From positions 594,291 through 658,290 of the forward strand of contig NZ_JAKGAO010000004.1 in assembly GCF_021532315.1 (NCBI RefSeq): a stretch of DNA of 64,000 bases, in the 5' to 3' direction. The position numbers and the translations under genes were made by a program. Positions within the stretch are counted from its first letter, which is position 1. Every line of letters begins with the position of its first letter. Below, piece by piece: positions 57,909-64,000 of this stretch. Source of the DNA: Paenibacillus tarimensis (lineage in GTDB: Bacteria; Bacillota; Bacilli; Paenibacillales; Paenibacillaceae). The notes beneath the pieces were generated by a model, which ran no database searches, was not told the DNA's origin, and worked only from the letters and a program-made list of their open reading frames with translations.

Positions 57909-58985
57909 TTACTTCATCTCCAAATAGTCAATCAAAACATCCCATGTCCCGTTATCCGAGGTACAGACGAGCTGAATCTCCTGATTCCCGGTTCCATGAC
58001 TCACATTGTTGATTGTGTAAACCGCAGGATAGCTCCCGCCGAAGTAGAAGGTTCCCTTCGTTACACCGCCGATTTTCAGATCGACCCTGGCTATGTTGGC
58101 GTTATTAGAGGCGCCGCGCAGCGAGAAGCTGTGAGTACCGTTAGCAAAATATTGCGTGTATTTCACCCAATCATTATTGGAGTATAGAGCGACTCCCGCG
58201 AACGGCGAGCTGATGCTGGATGTGTACTGGCCGCCTTTGGTCATGCTTTCGGCTTCCACCTTCGTACCTGTACCTGGAGAAGGAGTACCGCCGCTCCCAT
58301 CGTCAGGTGCCACCGCCCGCCCGGTGCTTGGCGAGATCATGCCGGAGCAAAGGCCGCGGCTCTTCAGATTTTGTGCAATCTGCGGGATGGCTTGGAGCGT
58401 AGACTGATAGTGATCGTGCATCAGGAAGACATCGCCGTTCTGCAGCCTGCCTGCAGCAGCCACAATCTGGGCGGTACTGGCGCCGTTCCAATCCTGGGAG
58501 TCGACGTTCCAGAGCACTTCGGTGAGACCGTTCTGGGCCGCGACAGACTTCAACGCTGCATTCGTTTCGCCATAAGGCGGACGGAACAGCTTGGGTGCCG
58601 ATCCGGTAGCCGACTGAATGGCCTGCTGGGTCCTCGTGATTTCCGATGACATTTGAGAGCTGCTGAGTGTCGTCATATGCGGATGCGTGTAAGAGTGATT
58701 ACCGACCCACATGCCAGCCGCCACTTGATCGCGGACCAGTGACGGATAATTTTGGGCATTCTGTCCAAGATTGAACATTGTTGCCCGCAAGCCGGCCTGC
58801 TTCAGGGCATGAAGCAGGTTTGCCGTATTGCCTGCATTTGGACCATCATCGAACGTTAGCGCTACATAACCGTTCGCGCAGTTGGATTCGGCTGCATTCA
58901 CCACTGGTGCTGAGTGAGCGGAAAACAACATGCCTGCAGCAAGGGTCAGGGCCATTGTTCCTTTAAATAGTCTTGTTTTGAACAT
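57909..58985 (-). CDS. Secreted polysaccharide deacetylase with carbohydrate-binding module
   Basis: Exported enzyme of about 358 residues. I use the ATG at 58985, seven bases after GGGAGGT. Signal peptide ends near VVNAAES. The NodB domain has ALTFDDGPN, HSYTHPHMT (metal His pair), RPPYGE and the final LMHDHY. A linker rich in Ser, Gly and Pro leads to a C-terminal CBM6/35-like module (KVEAESMTKGG to VLIDYLEMK). It probably deacetylates chitin, chitosan or peptidoglycan. A cre site lies in the promoter. Confidence 0.9.
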   Translation of the reverse strand: MFKTRLFKGTMALTLAAGMLFSAHSAPVVNAAESNCANGYVALTFDDGPNAGNTANLLHALKQAGLRATMFNLGQNAQNYPSLVRDQVAAGMWVGNHSYTHPHMTTLSSSQMSSEITRTQQAIQSATGSAPKLFRPPYGETNAALKSVAAQNGLTEVLWNVDSQDWNGASTAQIVAAAGRLQNGDVFLMHDHYQSTLQAIPQIAQNLKSRGLCSGMISPSTGRAVAPDDGSGGTPSPGTGTKVEAESMTKGGQYTSSISSPFAGVALYSNNDWVKYTQYFANGTHSFSLRGASNNANIARVDLKIGGVTKGTFYFGGSYPAVYTINNVSHGTGNQEIQLVCTSDNGTWDVLIDYLEMK

Positions 58986-59081
58986 CATCATACCTCCCAT
59001 GAAATGAATTAGCATAAGACCGTACCGGGATGCTGTGCTGCTTGAGGCACGGTGGCGATCACGATCCTTTCCCGAGTTTAT

Positions 59082-59095
59082 TGTAAGCGATTACA
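59082..59095. promoter_or_regulatory. CcpA cre site upstream of the deacetylase
   Basis: TGTAAGCGATTACA matches TGWNANCGNTNNCA at every position and is part of the near-perfect palindrome TTGTAAGCGATTACAA. It lies about 100 bases before the deacetylase start and overlaps a candidate TACAAT box. Confidence 0.7.
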
Positions 59096-59195
59096 AATCT
59101 ATATTATCAAACCCTTCCTTACTTTTAACTCTAGAATATTTAGTCTTTGCTGTATAAAGCTTAGCTGTTATGCAGCGGGCTCCTTTTACAAGAAT

Positions 59196-59219
59196 AGAAG
59201 CCGCAGATCTGCGGCTTCT
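59196..59219. terminator. Perfect 24-base palindrome
   Basis: Arms AGAAGCCGCAGA and TCTGCGGCTTCT with no spacer, between the 59275 gene and the deacetylase. As RNA it forms a strong stem; the T-run is weak on both strands. Confidence 0.6.
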
Positions 59220-59274
59220 CGGTCATTTATTTGAAACTGAACAAAGATTCCTCTTCCCCTGCCGGTTATTATAC

Positions 59275-59550
59275 TCATAGAGTTGTTGCTAAGTAGATGG
59301 ATACCACGAGGGCAAAAACACCAGCAAAACCGGTTAGTAATCTTGTTCCCGGGGGATACTTCTTTTCATAGTCTTCCTGATTATATTGATACAATTCGGC
59401 TGTCAGAATCAGTTGGGATATGCTTAAAGTTAGGATCATGAGAAAAAGGTAAAGCGCAGACGCTGTACTCGAAAAGGTAAGCATGACGAATAGAACGAAT
59501 AAAGCATTAAATAGATAGCGCATATATTTAAGTATGGTCAGCTTTTTCAC
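59275..59550 (-). CDS. Small membrane protein, three spans
   Basis: 91 residues, GTG start with GGGAGG upstream. Hydrophobic segments at about 10-28, 30-50 and 68-88, separated by a polar loop with YQYNQEDYEKKYPPGTR. Follows the kinase-like gene by 15 bases. No family recognised. Confidence 0.7.
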   Translation of the reverse strand: MKKLTILKYMRYLFNALFVLFVMLTFSSTASALYLFLMILTLSISQLILTAELYQYNQEDYEKKYPPGTRLLTGFAGVFALVVSIYLATTL

Positions 59551-59565
59551 GAATACCTCCCTACT

Positions 59566-60441
59566 TCAACTGATTATCGCTGCATCCCAAGCATGCTTAA
59601 ACTCGCTAACCGATTCATATCGCTGTTCCCGTCCTTTGCGTACAGCCCGCAGAGCGACTTCGTACAGTGACCGGCTCGCTTCCCATTTGGAGAACAAATG
59701 ATCCATTTCACCGCCTAGTAAACCAAATGCGATCGCTCCCATGGTGAAGACATTTGTTCTTGCATCAATAGGCGCACCTAATGTGAACTCCTCCGGAGAC
59801 TTCGACCGTACTGCTCCCCAAAAGTTCTCGCCCAGATCATTTACAGAAGGAGCTTTCCTATAAAAGTCAATGTCGCAGATCCTGGTTACATCTGTTGAAA
59901 AATCATACAAAATGCTGCCGTCATAAAAATCAACCGCCACATATCCTTTTGACTCCACATATTGATAAAATTCATAGATAGCATCAAGTGAACGCAGTCT
60001 CTTCTCAATGGGCAGCTGCTTGAATTTGCAGAAAGGCGAGTCAGGGTGGGTATGCTTGGCTTCCCCTGCAAACAGCCAATGGGAATGCAGGCATTCGCCA
60101 TTAAACCATTCGAATACGGCGGCATATCCATCCTCTGTTTCAAAATGATTAATGAGATTAATTAAATGTGGATGCTCTAAGGTCGTGTAAAGCGGCACGG
60201 CAGCAGATAGCCTGGCAACCGCATCACGAGGATCTCCGGAATAATCCATGGGCCGGCAGCCCGCGTACTTAACAAATAGCCTGCTGCCATTCTTTTCAAC
60301 CCCAAAACTGATGTTGCCGGAATCCTGCTGGTCAAATACGCAGAAGACCGTGCCAAGAGATTGAAGCCATTCAAAATCATGCTGCTCTTGCAGTTCAAAC
60401 GAAACATGGTCAATCTTACATTTTACCGAAAGGCTTTTCAT
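59566..60441 (-). CDS. Protein-kinase-fold protein, atypical
   Basis: About 291 residues from the ATG at 60441 (GAGGGGACGAGG upstream). Kinase features: VK in RLFVKYAG, VAVDFYDGSILYDF in place of the HRD loop and ICDIDFYRK in place of DFG. The catalytic-loop Asn is replaced by Ser, so activity is uncertain. The C-terminal lobe has NVFTMGAIAFGLLGG and an HAW near the end, as in kinase-like proteins. Probably co-transcribed with the 59275 gene. Confidence 0.75.
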   Translation of the reverse strand: MKSLSVKCKIDHVSFELQEQHDFEWLQSLGTVFCVFDQQDSGNISFGVEKNGSRLFVKYAGCRPMDYSGDPRDAVARLSAAVPLYTTLEHPHLINLINHFETEDGYAAVFEWFNGECLHSHWLFAGEAKHTHPDSPFCKFKQLPIEKRLRSLDAIYEFYQYVESKGYVAVDFYDGSILYDFSTDVTRICDIDFYRKAPSVNDLGENFWGAVRSKSPEEFTLGAPIDARTNVFTMGAIAFGLLGGEMDHLFSKWEASRSLYEVALRAVRKGREQRYESVSEFKHAWDAAIIS

Positions 60442-60575
60442 AACCTCGTCCCCTCTTATTGGGGCGTTCACGTAGTTTACAGGGCTATTGATACGTTATC
60501 CCCTTTATTATTCTGACCCTCATATCCATTAATTGTCTTCTCATAAGACATCACTTCTCGCAATTTCCAATGATA

Positions 60576-61136
60576 TCAAACGATAAGCGACAAACGGAAT
60601 AACACACGGATCAGCAGCAGCTCAATGAATAAGATAAACAGACTAGAGAGTTGAAGCACCAGCACCACGCTGTCTTCCATATTTAACATAAAAGGATAGA
60701 ATAACAGCTGTATGGCAAACAAGGCCATGTAGAGCTTCGTACTGGAATCAACGGCGGCTGCTAAACCCGGCGGAATTGTTGTTGCTTTTCCAATTCTGTA
60801 CAACCCCCTGAAAATGAGAATGACACACCACACATGCAGTATGGCCGTAGCTTGAACGTAAGCATGCATGCCAAGCGGTGCGACAGCAAATTGCTCCACG
60901 TCAATGCTGCTCTTGAATATAAGCTGCGGCAATGATAATAGAAGAAGAACAAGTGCCAACCAGCCTGCATACCTGAAATGACTGTCCATGGCTCTGATAT
61001 GGTTCAAGGCCAGGAGAATAATCAGGTATCCAACGAAGTCGGGAAATATATCAAAGCTTCCCAAACGAAAATCTAGAAGCGGAAAGACAAGTCCCCAACC
61101 AAGCCTCCTACAAACACTGCGCAGTGAAGGGCTCAA
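60576..61136 (-). CDS. Membrane protein, unknown
   Basis: 186 residues, TTG start overlapping the stop of the upstream gene as TTGA, with GGAGGTGA as ribosome-binding site. About five hydrophobic segments (for example FDIFPDFVGYLIILLALNHI and LALVLLLLSLPQLIF). No family recognised. Co-translated with the anchored protein upstream. Confidence 0.75.
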   Translation of the reverse strand: MSPSLRSVCRRLGWGLVFPLLDFRLGSFDIFPDFVGYLIILLALNHIRAMDSHFRYAGWLALVLLLLSLPQLIFKSSIDVEQFAVAPLGMHAYVQATAILHVWCVILIFRGLYRIGKATTIPPGLAAAVDSSTKLYMALFAIQLLFYPFMLNMEDSVVLVLQLSSLFILFIELLLIRVLFRLSLIV

Positions 61137-62092
61137 GGCAGCTCACCTCCAGAACGCACGAACCAGTTGACCTGATTCTCGCTTAAGTAGTGATTGAAAC
61201 TGATCGGGATCCGGTCATGTATGATTTCTCCATCCCCAGTAGTGTAGGTCAGGAGAAAATTAGTCCTATATACCTCAAAGGCCGTCGCTGTGTCCGATGG
61301 AATCTTCCATGCATAATCAAAGATTAGCGTATCCCCGGCATCGAGCTGGATAGGCATCTCAGTGACCGGTCCATTCGGGGAAACCACGGAGAACTCGAAC
61401 TTAGAGTTAAGCCTGTCACTGAAGCTGTAATCGACTTGTTCCAGAGTAATAGCCTCTTCAGCAATCACGGTATACTGGCCGGTACCTTCTGAGGAGCCCC
61501 CACTTGAGATTGATTCCAGCAAGCCCTCACTGCGTTCCCACATGACATGAATTTCACCAATGGGCACTTTCTCTGGCGGACCTTCGCTATAATAAACGGT
61601 CGCCTCTGTAATGATAAGCGGTTCCTTCTCCATGGGCGGGTTTTCCTCACCATTCCAGAATCCGTAAGCCTTTCTCATAACTTGATACTTAAAATCATTG
61701 TTGGGCGGATGAATTTCAAACCGTAGCTGTGGCAGTTTCTCAAGCTCTATCCCTGTCACCTTTTTGCCGATCCTTCTATTCTCTAAAAAGGACAACTCAA
61801 TCCAGTCGTCTTGATTGCCGTTCAGAGTGATATAATGCTTCAGGAATACCGGCTTATCCAGCTGCATGGAATAGTAGTACCAGATATTACCCGCCCAGCT
61901 GGCAGTAACGATCAGCAGAAAAATCGGTAATATATATTTTTTCTTTTTTTCAGGTCGAGAATCAGAATTTATGTACAGAGCTTCTCTCCCCCTCTCATTC
62001 ACCCAGTTTACTACTTTACTGGAAATTATGTAAGAACCAACAGACGTCTTTCCTCTAAGCGCAGGCCCCATCCAACTATTTCCAGAATACAT
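61133..62092 (-). CDS. Membrane-anchored extracytoplasmic protein, unknown
   Basis: Open frame of up to 319 residues; the real start may lie up to 45 codons later, near a GAGAGGGGGAGAG site. One membrane segment (about 53-71, ILPIFLLIVTASWAGNIWYY) after a basic KKKK, then an outer domain made mainly of beta strands (for example TLIFDYAWKIPSDTATAFEV). Role unknown; coupled to the next membrane protein. Confidence 0.7.
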   Translation of the reverse strand: MYSGNSWMGPALRGKTSVGSYIISSKVVNWVNERGREALYINSDSRPEKKKKYILPIFLLIVTASWAGNIWYYYSMQLDKPVFLKHYITLNGNQDDWIELSFLENRRIGKKVTGIELEKLPQLRFEIHPPNNDFKYQVMRKAYGFWNGEENPPMEKEPLIITEATVYYSEGPPEKVPIGEIHVMWERSEGLLESISSGGSSEGTGQYTVIAEEAITLEQVDYSFSDRLNSKFEFSVVSPNGPVTEMPIQLDAGDTLIFDYAWKIPSDTATAFEVYRTNFLLTYTTGDGEIIHDRIPISFNHYLSENQVNWFVRSGGELP

Positions 62093-62149
62093 ATAAAATT
62101 TACTTTCGCATAATACCTATTTCATACATCCCCTATAAAGTAATAATTC

Positions 62150-62170
62150 GGGTGGACAAAGAGTCCGCCC
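62150..62170 (+). terminator. Hairpin upstream of the nuclease gene
   Basis: GGGTGGAC and GTCCGCCC pair around a five-base loop, 28 bases before the start codon. No T-run, so it is more likely a 5' UTR structure than a terminator. Confidence 0.4.
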
Positions 62171-62197
62171 TACCCAAATTCGGAATGGAGGGATTTC

Positions 62198-62854
62198 GTG
62201 TTTCAAATGTTAGGAAGAAAGGGTAAAACGACAGTTGTGTCCCTATTATTGGTGGCAGCCTTGTTAGTCAGCACGATTGCTGTACTGCCTCAGACAGCCT
62301 CGGCTCTGCCAAGTGGAACACCATCCAAGTCGACTGCACAATCTCAATTGAACGCGCTGACTGTAAAAGCCGAAGGCTCCATGACTGGCTACTCACGCGA
62401 CAAGTTCCCGCACTGGAGCAGCCAAGGCGGTGGCTGCGACACTCGTCAGGTTGTGCTTAAGCGTGACGCTGATTACTACAGCGGGGACTGCCCCGTGACA
62501 TCAGGCAAGTGGTACAGCTACTTCGACGGCGTCACCGTATACTCGCCATCCGAAATCGATGTCGATCATATCGTGCCGCTGGCTGAGGCATGGCGTTCGG
62601 GCGCCAGCAGCTGGACCACGGAACAACGCCAAAAATTCGCCAATGATCTCAACGGCCCACAGCTGATTGCAGTGACCGCCAGCGTCAACCGGTCCAAGGG
62701 TGACCAGGATCCGTCGACGTGGCAGCCGCCGCGTGCCGGCGCTCGCTGCGCCTATGCGAAGTGGTGGATTAACACGAAGTATCGTTGGGGTCTGCACCTG
62801 CAGTCGTCTGAGAAGTCTGCGCTTCAAAGCATGCTTAACGCCTGCTCCTACTAG
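62198..62854 (+). CDS. Secreted HNH-family nuclease (DUF1524-like)
   Basis: Exported protein of 218 residues; GTG start five bases after GGAGGG. Signal peptide about 1-37 (ending ASALPSG). The nuclease core is EIDVDHIVPLAEAWRSGASS followed by NDLNGPQLIAVTASVNRSKG, with Asp-His as metal-binding residues and Asn and Lys of the HNH motif. Several Cys suggest disulfides (Cys84-type pairs outside the cell). It may scavenge extracellular DNA for phosphate or act against competitors. Confidence 0.88.
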   Translation: MFQMLGRKGKTTVVSLLLVAALLVSTIAVLPQTASALPSGTPSKSTAQSQLNALTVKAEGSMTGYSRDKFPHWSSQGGGCDTRQVVLKRDADYYSGDCPVTSGKWYSYFDGVTVYSPSEIDVDHIVPLAEAWRSGASSWTTEQRQKFANDLNGPQLIAVTASVNRSKGDQDPSTWQPPRAGARCAYAKWWINTKYRWGLHLQSSEKSALQSMLNACSY

Positions 62855-62943
62855 GTCCGTAAGTAGCGTCTGCAGGTGTTATTCGGCTGCCGGCCGGTAG
62901 TGCCTGCACCGCTATCATTCAAGCCGGGAAGGGAGCTGCTTTT

Positions 62944-63189
62944 ATGGAAATGAAGTCGTCAATCTTTACCGCTACACATGGTGTGATGACCACGGAGGTT
63001 GGTGTAATCAGCGGGGAACTCGAGCTTCGGAGCACCTGCGATAATGATGGCTCCCTTACGTTCGCGATCACGTATGTGGGTGCCGAAGAGTGGTACACGC
63101 TCCCGGGTGAGGGCTATCGCCTGTATGATCCGCGTGACCATGAGGTCGTCCACCGCATCCTCGCTACCGTGCTGGAACGCACATCATAA
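62944..63189 (+). CDS. Small protein after the nuclease, unknown
   Basis: 81 residues with a fair ribosome-binding site (AGGGAG). Soluble, acidic, predicted beta-rich (VISGELELRSTCDNDGSLTF, AITYVGAEEWY). It follows the nuclease by 89 bases on the same strand and a hairpin terminator follows it. An inhibitor of the nuclease is one reading, but no family is recognised. Confidence 0.6.
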   Translation: MEMKSSIFTATHGVMTTEVGVISGELELRSTCDNDGSLTFAITYVGAEEWYTLPGEGYRLYDPRDHEVVHRILATVLERTS

Positions 63190-63214
63190 GACCGGGCAGA
63201 AATGATTAACAGTT

Positions 63215-63826
63215 CTAGGGGACAGGTATCGTTATCGTATCTGTCCCCATTTCTTTCTTGCCAGCAGATTCTCTTGAGCCAGCTTCAATTCCTAATTCAT
63301 AAGTCTGGGTTTGATTGCTGCTGCTATCAGGATCTCTGACCAGCTCTAGCACAACTGTACCCGAACCCCCTCCTGTTGGTTTATAGCTTCTATCCCTCCC
63401 GATCTCGATCCAGGCGTTCCACTGGCTTAACGGGTTACTCTAAGTAGTTCATGTCGCGATATAGTCAGCCGCCTTAATGTGTGGCTTATGATCGGGGTAG
63501 CTGCTGGTCACATTGGAGACAGACCAATGCTCAGGGATATAATGCCACGCCTCCCCAGTCTTCAGGATCAATCTCAATTGCTGCAACTATGGTAATATAA
63601 TCAGGACTTTCTTCACGACCTTTTACAAAAACGGTTCCCTCAACAGAGGTATCAACATCGCTAGAAATGGAGCTTATGCTGAAACTTTTGCTCTCAATGA
63701 GGTGCTCGTTGACCGTGTACCCTTGAGGAGCTTCTTCTCCAGTTGAAGATAATAAAAAACTAATGGTGACACAGACAATCAATACGGCGAACAGAAAGAT
63801 TACGAGTCTTTTCTTGACTGGGTATA
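63215..63826 (-). pseudogene. Frameshifted gene for a membrane-anchored or secreted protein
   Basis: Three minus-strand frames join into one protein of about 200 residues. Start region: basic residues and a hydrophobic span (LVIFLFAVLIVCVTISFLLS) with no ordinary start codon in place, after AGGAGAGACG. Middle: 'GYTVNEHLIESKSFSISSIS' to IEIDPEDWG. A shift near 63537 continues with EHWSVSNVTSSYPDHKPHIK to a stop near 63452, and a third frame ends with SGTVVLELVRDPDSSSNQTQ to ITIPVP at 63215. At least two frameshifts are needed, so it is inactive. Family unknown. Confidence 0.65.
63218..63248 (+). terminator. Terminator of the nuclease pair
   Basis: GGGGACAG and CTGTCCCC arms, loop 15 bases, then ATTTCTTTC. 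It overlaps the 3' end of the pseudogene on the other strand. Confidence 0.75.
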
Positions 63827-63930
63827 TAATCGTCTCTCCTCTCCCAACTATTTCTATTTTTCGAGTCTAACGCATCATTCCCACCTTAACAATAAGTTCT
63901 CCTTTATTTCCCTATAATCGAAACATAAAA

Positions 63931-63985
63931 AATCAGCAGGCACGCATGCCTGCTGATTCAGCCTGTTGAGAAACCTCAACAGGCT
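63931..63985. terminator. Two adjacent hairpins at the window end
   Basis: First: AATCAGCAGGCA and TGCCTGCTGATT with loop CGCA (63931-63958). Second: AGCCTGTTGAG and CTCAACAGGCT (63960-63985) followed by ATATTTAT. They probably terminate a gene that lies beyond the window. Confidence 0.75.
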
Positions 63986-64000
63986 ATATTTATCTTCAAC

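Overview
The window looks like chromosomal DNA of a Paenibacillus-type Firmicute. GC content is moderate, Shine-Dalgarno sites are strong purine-rich AGGAGG types, GTG and TTG starts are common, and rho-independent terminators are abundant. CcpA-type cre sites, ECF sigma/anti-sigma pairs, PadR/DUF2812 and DUF3885 genes and a Bacillus-type NtdB homologue also point there. This assignment is inferred from gene content. No tRNA, rRNA or CRISPR array was seen.

Layout. (1) 1-10028, minus strand: a lasso-peptide cluster read as hybrid histidine kinase, response regulator, a 36-residue precursor I found by hand, B1 (PqqD-like), B2 (transglutaminase-like protease), C (asparagine-synthetase-like cyclase) and two ABC half-exporters, the second cut by the window edge. 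(2) 10122-21453, a rearranged accessory zone: a truncated duplicate of an ABC permease gene, an IS1380-family element with a frameshifted transposase, GNAT and HAD genes, a set of four related hairpins, an FtsX-type ABC exporter, a LacI/NtdR-like regulator divergent from a NtdB-like phosphatase, and a PadR/DUF2812 pair. Two decayed copies of one gene end lie in inverted orientation at 14.2 and 21.4 kb. (3) 21535-30679, plus strand: a five-gene, 9-kb operon of large proteins of unknown function (one DUF6603-like). This is the strongest candidate for an undescribed system. (4) 30.9-34.7 kb: two ECF sigma/anti-sigma pairs and a lipoprotein. (5) 35-41 kb: a secreted metallophosphatase, a GH105 hydrolase with an AraC regulator, and a secreted beta-helix protein under a cre-marked promoter. 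(6) 41-46.6 kb: a third ECF pair, an S41 protease, and a nucleotidyltransferase/DUF3885 pair. (7) 46.7-51.8 kb: phosphonate-type ABC importer (phnD-E-E-C) with a tyrosine-phosphatase-like gene in the same operon and a divergent GntR regulator. (8) 51.8-64 kb: hydrolases, a MetE-like methyltransferase, a VOC protein, an SDR/aminoglycoside-phosphotransferase pair behind a leader RNA with a terminator, a 25-residue membrane peptide, a chitin-deacetylase-like enzyme with a carbohydrate-binding module, a small membrane-protein operon, and a secreted HNH nuclease followed by a frameshifted pseudogene.

How it fits together. The lasso block is a complete RiPP pathway: precursor, leader recognition, leader cleavage, macrolactam closure and export, with a co-directional two-component system upstream that may control it. 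The predicted core is strikingly basic. The five-gene operon has its own hairpin terminator and tight spacing, so its products probably act together, but nothing in the sequence tells what they do. The rest is typical soil-bacterial accessory content: nutrient import, polysaccharide breakdown, envelope-stress sigma factors and antibiotic-type enzymes.
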